Shown piece by piece: positions 39,485 through 47,640 of a DNA stretch of 64,000 bases. The DNA is from Actinomadura meyerae (GTDB lineage: Bacteria; Actinomycetota; Actinomycetes; Streptosporangiales; Streptosporangiaceae), in NCBI RefSeq assembly GCF_900188445.1, contig NZ_FZOR01000007.1, positions 62,001 to 126,000 on the forward strand, read 5' to 3'. The translations under genes were made by a program, and so were the position numbers. Each line of letters begins with the position of its first letter. Within the stretch, counting starts at the first letter, position 1. The notes beneath the pieces are model-generated. The model searched no databases. It saw only the letters and a list, made by a program, of their open reading frames with translations, and was not told the origin of the DNA.

Positions 39485-40714
39485 ATGAAGGACCGGACCG
39501 CCCTGGACACCCCAGCGGCCCCCTCCGCCCCGTCCCGCCGCGGCGCGCTGCTCGGCGCCATGTTCCTGATGGCCACCAGCGCCATCGGCCCCGGCTTCAT
39601 CACCCAGACCACCGTGTTCACCGCCAAGCTCGGCGCCGCGTTCGCGTTCGCGATCGTGGTGTCGGTGCTGGTGGACATCGCGATCCAGCTGAACGTGTGG
39701 CGCGTCGTCGGCGTGTCCGGCATGCGCGCCCAGGAGCTCGGCAACCGCGTCCTGCCCGGCGCCGGCTACGGCCTCGCCGCCCTGGACGTGTTCGGCGGGC
39801 TGGTCTTCAACATCGGCAACATCGCGGGCACCGCGCTCGGGCTGAACGCGCTGCTCGGCCTGGACGTCAAGGTCGGCGGCGGGATCTCCGCGCTGGTCGC
39901 CATCGGGATCTTCCTGAGCCGGCGCGCGGGCGTCGCGATGGACCGCATCGTCGTCGTCCTCGGCGCCGCGATGATCCTGCTGACGCTGTACGTCGCGTTC
40001 GTGTCCGACCCGCCGCTCGGGGACGCGCTCAAGCAGAGCGTCGCGCCGGAGACCGTCGACTTCCTCGTCATCACCACCCTGATCGGCGGGACGGTCGGCG
40101 GCTACATCACCTACGCGGGCGCGCACCGCATGATCGAGTCCGGGCTGACCGGGCCCGGCAGCGTCCGGGAGATCAACCGCAGCGCGGTCACCGGCATCCT
40201 CGTCACCGGCCTCATGCGGGTGCTGCTGTTCCTCGCCGTCCTCGGCGTCGTCGCCGGCGGCGTCACCCTCGCCGAGGCAAACGCCCCCGCGTCGGCGTTC
40301 GAGCACGCGGCGGGTCAGGCCGGGCTGCGGGTCTTCGGCCTGATCATGTGGTCGGCCGCGATCACCTCGGTCATCGGGGCGTCCTACACCTCGGTGTCGT
40401 TCCTCGTCTCGTTCTCCTCGTTCGTCGAGCGGTACCGCAACCGCCTCGTCGTGGCGTTCATCCTGGTCTCCGCGGCCTTCTACCTCGCCATCGGCACCGC
40501 GCCGGCCAAGCTGCTCATCCTCGCGGGCGCGCTCAACGGGCTCATCCTGCCGTTCGGGCTCGCGGTGCTGCTGTGGGCCGCCGGCCGCCGCCGCGACCTG
40601 CTCGGCGGCTACCGGTACCCGCTGTGGCTGCTCGTCCTCGGCGCCGCGGCCTGGCTGCTCTCGCTCTACCTGGGCTGGAACTCGCTGTCCCAGCTCGACG
40701 ACCTCTGGAGCTGA
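39485..40714 (+). CDS. NRAMP-related transporter (YcsG-like)
   Basis: 409 residues with about 11 membrane helices. The first helix, MFLMATSAIGPGFITQTTVFTAKLG, has the GPGF(I)T feature of the NRAMP/SLC11 fold but lacks the DPGN metal motif (IGPGF instead). It therefore probably does not carry divalent metals. It heads the PxpB/PxpC/DUF1445 operon, as YcsG does in Bacillus, and may import pyroglutamate or an amide (inference). Confidence 0.82.
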   Translation: MKDRTALDTPAAPSAPSRRGALLGAMFLMATSAIGPGFITQTTVFTAKLGAAFAFAIVVSVLVDIAIQLNVWRVVGVSGMRAQELGNRVLPGAGYGLAALDVFGGLVFNIGNIAGTALGLNALLGLDVKVGGGISALVAIGIFLSRRAGVAMDRIVVVLGAAMILLTLYVAFVSDPPLGDALKQSVAPETVDFLVITTLIGGTVGGYITYAGAHRMIESGLTGPGSVREINRSAVTGILVTGLMRVLLFLAVLGVVAGGVTLAEANAPASAFEHAAGQAGLRVFGLIMWSAAITSVIGASYTSVSFLVSFSSFVERYRNRLVVAFILVSAAFYLAIGTAPAKLLILAGALNGLILPFGLAVLLWAAGRRRDLLGGYRYPLWLLVLGAAAWLLSLYLGWNSLSQLDDLWS

Positions 40715-40717
40715 CGG

Positions 40718-41326
40718 GTGCGGATCATCCCGAGCGGCGACGCCGCGCTGCTGGTCGAGCTGCCGGACCTCGCGGCCGTGCTGGGCCTGTACGCGGCGCT
40801 CGCCGCGTCCCCGCCGCCCGGCGTCGCCGACGTCGTCCCGGCGGCCCGGACGCTGACGCTGCCGCTCGACCCGTCCGCCGACCCGGCCGCGGTGGCCGCC
40901 GCCGTGCGCGCCGCCCGGCCGGGCGCGGCGGGCGGCGGCGCCGGGGCCGTCGAGATCCCCGTCGTCTACGACGGCGCCGACCTCGCCGAGGTCGCGGACC
41001 GCACCGGCCTCACCCCGGCCGGGGTCGTCGCCGCGCACACCGGTACGCCGTGGCGGGTCGCGTTCACCGGGTTCGCGCCCGGCTTCGGGTACCTGGAGGG
41101 CGGCGACCCCCGGCTGGACGTCCCGCGCCGCGCCGCGCCCCGCGTCCGCGTCCCGGCGGGGTCGGTCGGCCTCGCCGGGCGGTTCAGCGGGGTCTACCCG
41201 TCCGAGTCACCGGGCGGCTGGCAGCTCATAGGGCGCACGGAGGCCGTCCTATGGGACCTCGACCGCGACCCGCCCGCCCTGCTCCGCCCAGGAGTCACGG
41301 TTCGCTTCGTCGATCGGGAACCATGA
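40718..41326 (+). CDS. pxpB: 5-oxoprolinase subunit B (KipI/PxpB family)
   Basis: 202 residues from GTG 40718. Begins [17 protein letters not shown]; the conserved core [20 protein letters not shown] precedes [15 protein letters not shown]. PxpB works with PxpC (and PxpA) to open pyroglutamate to glutamate with ATP. The stop overlaps the PxpC start by 4 bp. KipI in Bacillus also inhibits the sporulation kinase KinA; that role is not implied here. Confidence 0.92.
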   Translation: MRIIPSGDAALLVELPDLAAVLGLYAALAASPPPGVADVVPAARTLTLPLDPSADPAAVAAAVRAARPGAAGGGAGAVEIPVVYDGADLAEVADRTGLTPAGVVAAHTGTPWRVAFTGFAPGFGYLEGGDPRLDVPRRAAPRVRVPAGSVGLAGRFSGVYPSESPGGWQLIGRTEAVLWDLDRDPPALLRPGVTVRFVDREP

Positions 41327-42213
41327 AGCGCGGTCTGGACGTTCTCGAGACAGGGCCCCTGGCGACAGTCCAGGACATGGGCCGTCCGGGTCACGCGGCG
41401 CTCGGTGTGGGGGTGTCGGGCGCCGCTGACCCGGATTCCCTCCGCCTCGCCAACCGCGCCGTGGGCAATCCCGGCGGCACCGCGGCGATCGAGGTCACCT
41501 TCGGCGGGCTGCGCGTCCGCTGCCGGGGCGGGGTCTTCGCCGCCGTCACCGGCGCGCCCGCCCCGCTGCTGGTGGACGGCCGCCCCGAGGCGCCCTACAC
41601 GGTCCTGCACCTCCCGGACGGCGCCGAGCTCCGGATGGGCGTCCCGCCCGCGGGCCTGCGCAGCTACCTGGCGGTGCGCGGCGGGATCGCCGTCCCGCCG
41701 GTCCTCGGCTCCCGCGCCACCGACACCCTCGCCGGGCTCGGTCCCGCGCCGCTCAAGCCCGGCGACGTGCTTCCCGTCGGCCCGCCGCCGCGCTCCGCGC
41801 CGCAACTGGACGTCCTGCCCGTCCGTCCGCCCGCCGCCGGCGAGGTCGAGCTGCGCGCCGTCCCCGGCCCGCGCGCCGACTGGTTCGCCCCCGGCGCGCT
41901 GGACGCGCTCTTCACCGCCGCCTACACGGCGACCAGCGACATCGACCGCGTCGGCATGCGCCTGGACGGGCCCGCGCTGCCCCGCGCCGGACGCGGCGAG
42001 CTGCCCAGCGAGGGGACGGTCACCGGGGCGCTGCAGGTCCCGCCGTCCGGGCGGCCCGTGCTGTTCCTCGCCGACCACCCGCTCACCGGCGGGTATCCCG
42101 TCATCGCGGTGGTCGCGTCCGCCGACATCGGGCGCGCCGCCCAGATCCGCCCGGGGCAGCGGCTCCGTTTCCGGCCGCATCCCCCACCGCACCTCGGAAA
42201 GGACCGACCATGA
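41323..42213 (+). CDS. pxpC: 5-oxoprolinase subunit C (KipA/PxpC, biotin-dependent carboxyltransferase fold)
   Basis: 296 residues. Motifs: [50 protein letters not shown], and near the end [24 protein letters not shown]. The fold is that of carboxyltransferase domain 2. It forms the ATP-dependent 5-oxoprolinase with PxpB. Coupled on both sides by ATGA overlaps. Confidence 0.93.
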   Translation: MKRGLDVLETGPLATVQDMGRPGHAALGVGVSGAADPDSLRLANRAVGNPGGTAAIEVTFGGLRVRCRGGVFAAVTGAPAPLLVDGRPEAPYTVLHLPDGAELRMGVPPAGLRSYLAVRGGIAVPPVLGSRATDTLAGLGPAPLKPGDVLPVGPPPRSAPQLDVLPVRPPAAGEVELRAVPGPRADWFAPGALDALFTAAYTATSDIDRVGMRLDGPALPRAGRGELPSEGTVTGALQVPPSGRPVLFLADHPLTGGYPVIAVVASADIGRAAQIRPGQRLRFRPHPPPHLGKDRP

Positions 42214-43001
42214 CCGCACCGCTCGACCCGGCCGCGCTCAGCCCGGACCAGGCCAGGGCACTGTTCCGGGCCGGACTGCGCGTCCCCACCTCCGGCTGGT
42301 GCGCCGGCTGGACGCAGGCCAACCTGATCAGCGTGCCCCGCGAGGACGCCTACGACCTGCTGCTGTTCGCGCAGCGCAACCCCAAGCCGTGCCCGGTCCT
42401 CGACGTCACCGAGCCCGGCGAGACCTCGGCCGGGCTGTTCGCCGGCGACCTGCGCACCGACCTGCCCGGCTACGTCGTCTACGAGCACGGCGAGCCGGTC
42501 GCCGAGGTGGCCGACGCGACCGCCTTCTGGCGCGAGGACCTCGTCTCGTTCCTCATCGGGTGCAGCTTCACCTTCGAGGACGCGCTCCGCGAGGCGGGCG
42601 TCCCCGTCCGGCACATCGAGCAGAACCGGAACGTCCCGATGTACCGGACGAACCGCATGTGCCGCCGCGCCGGCGCCTTCGGCGGCCCGCTGGTCGTCTC
42701 GATGCGCCCGGTCCCCGCCGCGCAGGTCGCCGACGCCGTCCGGGTGACGGCGCGGTACCCGTCCGTCCACGGCGCGCCCGTGCACGTCGGCGACCCGGTC
42801 GAGCTCGGCATCGAGGACCTCGGCGCGCCCGACTTCGGCGACCCGGTCGAGGTCCGGGTGGACGAGATCCCGGTGTTCTGGGCGTGCGGCGTGACCCCGC
42901 AGGCGGCGGTGATGGCGTCCCGGCCGAAGCTCGCCATCGGGCACGCGCCCGGCCACATGGCGATCACCGACGCCCGCGACGGCAGGTACCTCGTGCCGTG
43001 A
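42210..43001 (+). CDS. DUF1445 putative hydro-lyase (YcsI family)
   Basis: 263 residues. Family segments include [54 protein letters not shown] and [14 protein letters not shown] with a terminal GHMAITD. Annotated as D-glutamate cyclase/hydro-lyase-like in some members, which would make D-pyroglutamate from D-glutamate; in this locus it would feed the oxoprolinase. It ends the operon; the next gene begins 20 bp later on the same strand but differs in function. Confidence 0.88.
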   Translation: MTAPLDPAALSPDQARALFRAGLRVPTSGWCAGWTQANLISVPREDAYDLLLFAQRNPKPCPVLDVTEPGETSAGLFAGDLRTDLPGYVVYEHGEPVAEVADATAFWREDLVSFLIGCSFTFEDALREAGVPVRHIEQNRNVPMYRTNRMCRRAGAFGGPLVVSMRPVPAAQVADAVRVTARYPSVHGAPVHVGDPVELGIEDLGAPDFGDPVEVRVDEIPVFWACGVTPQAAVMASRPKLAIGHAPGHMAITDARDGRYLVP

Positions 43002-43021
43002 TCCCGGCATAGGCTGCCCCC

Positions 43022-44359
43022 ATGCCCGAGACCGTCGCCCCGGGCGACCTCCTGGGGGAGCGCTACCGCCTGGACCGTCCCGTCGGCGCCGGCGGCATGG
43101 CGACCGTGTGGCGCGCGGTCGACCTCGTGCTCGACCGCGCCGTCGCCGTCAAGGTGCCCGGCGAGGGATGGCCCGAGGAGTTCACGCGGCGGCTCCGCCA
43201 GGAGGCGAAGGCCGCCGCCGGCCTCACCCACCCCAGCATCACCGGCGTCTACGACTACGGCGAGCACGAGCGCATCCCCTACGTCGTCATGGAGCTGCTG
43301 GACGGGGAGAGCCTGGCGGCGCGGCTGGCCCGTGGCCCGCTGCCGTGGCGCGAGGCCGCCGGGATCTGCGCGCGCGTCGCCGACGCGTTGGCCGCCGCCC
43401 ACGCCGCGGACGTCGTCCACCGCGACATCAAGCCCGCGAACGTGTTCCTCACACCGGTCGGCGTCAAGGTCCTGGACTTCGGCATCGCGTTCACCGGCCC
43501 GTCCACGGCCGGCGGCCCGGTGCTCGGCACGCCCGCCTACGTCGCCCCCGAACTCCTGAGCGGCGCGGCCCCGACCTCGGCGGCCGACATCTACTCGCTG
43601 GGCGTCGTCCTGAACGAGTGCCTGCGCGACGCCTCCGCGGTTCCGGACGAGGTCACCGCGCTGGTGCGCGACTGCCTCGGTGACGATCCCGGAGCCCGCC
43701 CCACCGCGCGGGAGGCGGCGCGCGTCCTGGCGGCGGCGTCGGGCGTCCAGCTGGCGCAGGCGCCGGGGACGGCGCCGCCGCCCCCGCCCGATGACACCGT
43801 CCCCCGGCAGCCGACGCGGGTGCTGGACGAGCCGCCGCCCGCGGCCCCTCCGGCGAGCGCGGCCCCTCCGGCGAGGGCGTCCGCCCGGCGGCCGCTGATC
43901 GCCGCCGGGGCGGTGGCGGGCGGGATCGCCCTGGTCGCCGCGCTGCTGGCGGCCCTCGCGCCCGACTCGCCCCGCGGTTCCGCCGGGCCGCCGCGCGGTT
44001 CCGCCGGGGCGTCGCCCGCGAGCCCGTCGCGTCCGGCGGCCGGGGCGTGCTCGGTCTCCTACCGGGTGGACGGCACCTGGCCGCAGGGCTTCCAGGCGAC
44101 GGTGCGCATCACGAACCTGGGGGACGGCGCCATCGACGGCTGGCGGCTCGCGTTCGAATTTCCCGACGGCCAGTCGATCACGCAGCTCTGGAACGGCAGC
44201 CAGGTGCAGGACGGCGCGTCCGTCACGGTGACGGCGGCCGACTGGAACCGCTCGATCCCGCCCGACGGCACGGCGGAGTTCGGGTTCCTCGGCCGGCAGG
44301 ACGGCGCCAACGCGGCGCCCACCCGGTTCACCCTCAACGGCGGGGAGTGCGCCGGCTGA
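43022..44359 (+). CDS. Membrane Ser/Thr kinase with extracellular CBM2 domain
   Basis: 445 residues. Kinase domain 10-240: glycine loop VGAGGMATV, Lys44, HRD at 133-135, DFG at 152-154, GTPAYVAPE at 169-177. A Pro/Ala juxtamembrane linker follows (250-290), then one membrane helix (about 291-312) and an Ala/Pro/Ser spacer. Residues 343-443 are a family 2 carbohydrate-binding module: flanking Cys343/Cys443 can form the usual disulfide, and Trp353, Trp390 and Trp408 fit the aromatic cellulose face. It would sense cellulose or chitin outside and phosphorylate proteins inside. It stands directly before the alpha-xyloside ABC operon. Confidence 0.9.
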   Translation: MPETVAPGDLLGERYRLDRPVGAGGMATVWRAVDLVLDRAVAVKVPGEGWPEEFTRRLRQEAKAAAGLTHPSITGVYDYGEHERIPYVVMELLDGESLAARLARGPLPWREAAGICARVADALAAAHAADVVHRDIKPANVFLTPVGVKVLDFGIAFTGPSTAGGPVLGTPAYVAPELLSGAAPTSAADIYSLGVVLNECLRDASAVPDEVTALVRDCLGDDPGARPTAREAARVLAAASGVQLAQAPGTAPPPPPDDTVPRQPTRVLDEPPPAAPPASAAPPARASARRPLIAAGAVAGGIALVAALLAALAPDSPRGSAGPPRGSAGASPASPSRPAAGACSVSYRVDGTWPQGFQATVRITNLGDGAIDGWRLAFEFPDGQSITQLWNGSQVQDGASVTVTAADWNRSIPPDGTAEFGFLGRQDGANAAPTRFTLNGGECAG

Positions 44360-44369
44360 CCACCGATCA

Positions 44370-44383
44370 TGGGAGCGCTCCCA
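44370..44383. promoter_or_regulatory. CebR box
   Basis: TGGGAGCGCTCCCA is a perfect 14-bp palindrome and is identical to the CebR operator known in Streptomyces cellobiose-utilisation genes. It lies about 190 bp upstream of the solute-binding protein start and about 54 bp upstream of the proposed -35. A CebR-like gene is encoded at 58881-59891. Confidence 0.85.
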
Positions 44384-44436
44384 GGTCGTCCGCGCAGGTC
44401 ACCCGGCATCCAGGCGGATTGAGGGGCGGCGACCTA

Positions 44437-44488
44437 TTGTGTCCGCCCGCACCGAGGGCTTACGATCCCGGCAATCGAAGCGCTTCGA
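44437..44488 (+). promoter_or_regulatory. Promoter with overlapping LacI-type operator for the xyloside operon
   Basis: -35 TTGTGT (44437-44442), 18-base spacer, -10 TACGAT (44461-44466). The perfect palindrome TCGAAGCGCTTCGA (44475-44488) begins 8 bases after the -10, over the expected transcription start. The same core occurs at 53642 before the secreted GH3, so the LacI protein at 52571 is the probable binder. Confidence 0.7.
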
Positions 44489-44558
44489 CAGATCGACGCC
44501 CCACCCGGCCCAGGACCCGGTTCCCCGCCGGCATCCGTCCCACCCCGGAGGAATTCCC

Positions 44559-45845
44559 ATGTTCAAGGCAGGCAGGAGCGCGGCGGTGCTCGCCGCCCTT
44601 GCCGCGGCGGCGCTGTCGCTCACCGCGTGCGGCGGTGACGACGACGGCGGCTCCGGCGGCAAGGAGCTGAAGCTCTGGCACTACGAGGCCCCCGAGAGCG
44701 CCATGGGCAAGGCGTGGAACGAGGCCATCAAGGAGTTCGAGGCCACCCACCCCGGCGTCAAGGTCACGTTCGAGGAGAAGGGCTTCGAGCAGATCCAGAA
44801 GACCGCGCCGATGGTCCTGAACTCCAAGGACGCGCCGGACCTCATGGAGTACAACAAGGGCAACGCGACCGCCGGCCTCCTCTCCAAGCAGGGACTGCTC
44901 ACCGACCTCACGTCCGAGGTCGCCAAGCGGGGGTGGGACAAGCTGATCAGTCCCAACGTCCAGGTCACCGCCAAGTACGACGCCAAGGGCACGATGGGCG
45001 GCGACACGTGGTTCGGCGTCCCGAACTACGCCGAATATGTCCAGGTCTACTACAACAAGGACCTGTTCAAGAAGAACGGCATCGAGATCCCGACGACGTT
45101 CGCGGAGTTCACCGCCGCGATGGACGCCTTCGTCGCGAAGGGCGTCACGCCGCTGACCAACGCGGGCGCCGAGTACATGGCGCACCAGTTCGTCTACCAG
45201 CTCGCCCTCGACAAGGCGGACAAGAACTGGGTGGACGCCTACCAGCGCTACACCGGCGAGGTCGACTTCCACGACCCCGCCTGGACCTACGGGGCCACCA
45301 CCTTCGCCGACTGGGTGAAGAAGGGCTACATCGCCAAGAACTCCGTCAGCCTCAAGGCCGAGGACGCGGGCGTCGCCTTCATGAGCGGCAAGTTCCCGAT
45401 GATGTTCTCCGGCAGTTGGTGGTTCGGCCGGGTCGCCGCGGAGGCCGAGTTCGACTGGGAGACCCGCGTGTGGCCCGGCGCCAAGACGACGCTCGGCTCC
45501 GGCGGCAACCTGTGGGTCGTCCCGAAGGGCTCGAAGAACAAGCAGCTCGCCTACGACTTCATCGACATCACGATGAAGAAGAAGGTGCAGAACATCCTCG
45601 GCAACGCGGGCGGCGTCCCGGTCGCGGCCGACCCGTCGGCGATCACCGAGCCGAAGGCCAGGAAGCTCATCGACGACTTCAACGGCCTCGCGCAGTCCGA
45701 CGGCCTCGCCTACTACCCGGACTGGCCCGTCGCCGGTCTCTACGACGTGTGGGTGTCGCAGACGCAGAAGCTCATGAACGGCGAGTCGCCGGGCAAGGCG
45801 CTGGACGGCGTCCAGAAGTCCTACGAGGACGGTCTGCCGAAGTGA
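44559..45845 (+). CDS. ABC importer solute-binding lipoprotein
   Basis: 428 residues from ATG 44559 (GGAGGAAT upstream). Lipoprotein signal with lipobox LTAC at about 24-27. Extracellular SBP family 1 fold: LKLWHYEAPESAMGKAWNE at the start, FGVPNYAEYVQVYYNKDLF, MFSGSWWFGRVA and a terminal SYEDGLPK. It binds an oligosaccharide, here probably a xyloglucan fragment given the downstream alpha-xylosidase. The stop overlaps the first permease start. Confidence 0.92.
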   Translation: MFKAGRSAAVLAALAAAALSLTACGGDDDGGSGGKELKLWHYEAPESAMGKAWNEAIKEFEATHPGVKVTFEEKGFEQIQKTAPMVLNSKDAPDLMEYNKGNATAGLLSKQGLLTDLTSEVAKRGWDKLISPNVQVTAKYDAKGTMGGDTWFGVPNYAEYVQVYYNKDLFKKNGIEIPTTFAEFTAAMDAFVAKGVTPLTNAGAEYMAHQFVYQLALDKADKNWVDAYQRYTGEVDFHDPAWTYGATTFADWVKKGYIAKNSVSLKAEDAGVAFMSGKFPMMFSGSWWFGRVAAEAEFDWETRVWPGAKTTLGSGGNLWVVPKGSKNKQLAYDFIDITMKKKVQNILGNAGGVPVAADPSAITEPKARKLIDDFNGLAQSDGLAYYPDWPVAGLYDVWVSQTQKLMNGESPGKALDGVQKSYEDGLPK

Positions 45846-46756
45846 CGGCGCAGGGCCGCGGCCGGTCGCGGGAGCAGTGGGGCTACCTGCCCTACCTGCT
45901 CCCCGGCCTGCTCCTCTTCACCGCCGTCATCGGCGTGCCGTTCCTGATGAACATCGGGACGAGCTTCACCGAGTGGACGGGCGTCGGCACCCCGGAGTGG
46001 GTCGGGCTCGCCAACTACCGGGAGCTGGTCCGGGACGGCGACTTCTGGGCGTCCTTCGGGCACAACGCGCTGGTCATCCTCGGGATGGCGGTCGTCCCGA
46101 CGCTGATCGGGCTGGTGCTGGCCTCGGCCCTGACCGACCTGATCGACCGGCACTTCGGGGCGCGGACCGCGAGCGTGCTGCGCGCCTGCGTCTACCTGCC
46201 GCAGGTGCTGCCGATCGTCATCGCGGGCGTGGTGTGGAGCTGGCTGCTGGCCCCCGAGAACGGCGCGGTGAACGCGCTGCTGGACGCGGTCGGGCTCGGC
46301 TCGCTCGCGCACGACTGGCTGGGCGACCCGGCGACCGCGCTGTGGAGCGTCCTCGGCGTGATGGTGTGGATCCAGATCGGGTTCCCGCTGGTCATCTTCA
46401 TGTCGGGGCTGCAGCGGGTCGACCCGTCGCTGTACGAGGCGGCGGAGATCGACGGTGCCACGTGGGCGCGCCGGTTCTGGCACGTCACGGTCCCGCAGAT
46501 CCGCCCGGAGATCTTCGTGGTGCTGCTCTGGACGACGATCGCCGCGCTGAAGGCGTTCTCGCAGATCTTCGTGCTCACCAAGGGCGGTCCGGGCGGCGCG
46601 ACCAACGTGCCCGCCTACTACTCGTGGGTCCACTTCTTCGAGAAGTCGGAGGTCGGCTACGGCTCGGCGATCGCGACCGTCCTCACGCTCGTCATCGTCG
46701 CGCTCACCGTCGTCTTCCTGCGCATGCAGGCACGTGAGCTCGGGGAGGCCCGATGA
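45842..46756 (+). CDS. ABC sugar permease (MalF type)
   Basis: 304 residues from GTG 45842. Six membrane helices; the ATPase-contact EAA loop is EAAEIDGATWARRFWHVTVPQIRPE. The N-terminal helix and VGLANYRELVRDGDFW are typical of UgpA/MalF-like partners. Overlaps both neighbours. No ATPase gene is in the operon, so a shared MsiK-type ATPase is expected. Confidence 0.93.
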   Translation: MTAQGRGRSREQWGYLPYLLPGLLLFTAVIGVPFLMNIGTSFTEWTGVGTPEWVGLANYRELVRDGDFWASFGHNALVILGMAVVPTLIGLVLASALTDLIDRHFGARTASVLRACVYLPQVLPIVIAGVVWSWLLAPENGAVNALLDAVGLGSLAHDWLGDPATALWSVLGVMVWIQIGFPLVIFMSGLQRVDPSLYEAAEIDGATWARRFWHVTVPQIRPEIFVVLLWTTIAALKAFSQIFVLTKGGPGGATNVPAYYSWVHFFEKSEVGYGSAIATVLTLVIVALTVVFLRMQARELGEAR

Positions 46757-47640
46757 CCGCGACTCTGACGAAGAGGGCCGGGGCGTCGCCGCGTGCCCGC
46801 GAGACCGGGCGCCGGCGCCGCCGGGGGCCGTCCGCCTACGCGGTGCTGGTGGCGCTGACCGCCTTCGCCGGCATCATGCTCATTCCGTTCGTCGTGGTGG
46901 TCTTCAACGCGCTGAAGACGCCGGAGGAGTACTCCTCGTCGGGGCCGCTGTCGCCGCCGGACGGCGTCAACCTGGACGCGGTCCGCGCGTTCTGGGAGCG
47001 CACCGACTTCGGGAACGTCCTGCTGAACAGCGTGCTGATCAGCGGCTCCGTCGCCGTCCTCGCCGTCCTGCTGTCGGTGCTGAACGCCTACGCGCTCGGC
47101 ATCGGCCGCATCAAGGGCCGGATGTGGGTGCTGGTGCTGCTCCTCATGGCGAACACGGTGCCGCAGGAGGCGCTCGTCTACCCGCTGTACTACCTGTCGA
47201 AGCAGGTCGGCCTGTACGACACCAGGCTCAGCGTGATCATCGTGTTCACGGTGATCCAGTCGGCCTTCGGCACCTACCTGCTGTCGTCGGTGCTGTCGGC
47301 GTTCCCGCGTCCGCTGCTGGAGGCCGCCCGGATCGACGGCGCGGGCCGCTGGCAGATCCTCTGGCGCGTGGTCGTCCCGGTGGTGCGCCCGACCCTGTCG
47401 GTGCTGCTCGTCTTCTTCTTCGTGTGGACCTGGAACGAGTTCCTGATCCCCATGACCTTCCTGATCTCCAACGAGAACCAGACGGTCTCGGTCGCGCTCG
47501 GCGTGCTGCAGGGGCAGCGCCTCATGGACGCCACCATGTCCAGCGCCGCGTCGCTGCTCGGCCTCCTCCCGACCGTCGTCTTCTTCCTCATCTTCCAGCG
47601 CACTCTCTCGCGCGGACTCACTGCGGGGGCCATCAAATAA
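46753..47640 (+). CDS. ABC sugar permease (MalG type)
   Basis: 295 residues. Six helices, EAA loop EAARIDGAGRWQILWRVVVP, and C-terminal QRTLSRGLTAGAIK, the usual MalG-like end. A 35-residue Arg-rich N-terminus precedes helix 1. Second half of the importer; its TAA shares the A of the following ATG. Confidence 0.93.
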   Translation: MTATLTKRAGASPRARETGRRRRRGPSAYAVLVALTAFAGIMLIPFVVVVFNALKTPEEYSSSGPLSPPDGVNLDAVRAFWERTDFGNVLLNSVLISGSVAVLAVLLSVLNAYALGIGRIKGRMWVLVLLLMANTVPQEALVYPLYYLSKQVGLYDTRLSVIIVFTVIQSAFGTYLLSSVLSAFPRPLLEAARIDGAGRWQILWRVVVPVVRPTLSVLLVFFFVWTWNEFLIPMTFLISNENQTVSVALGVLQGQRLMDATMSSAASLLGLLPTVVFFLIFQRTLSRGLTAGAIK

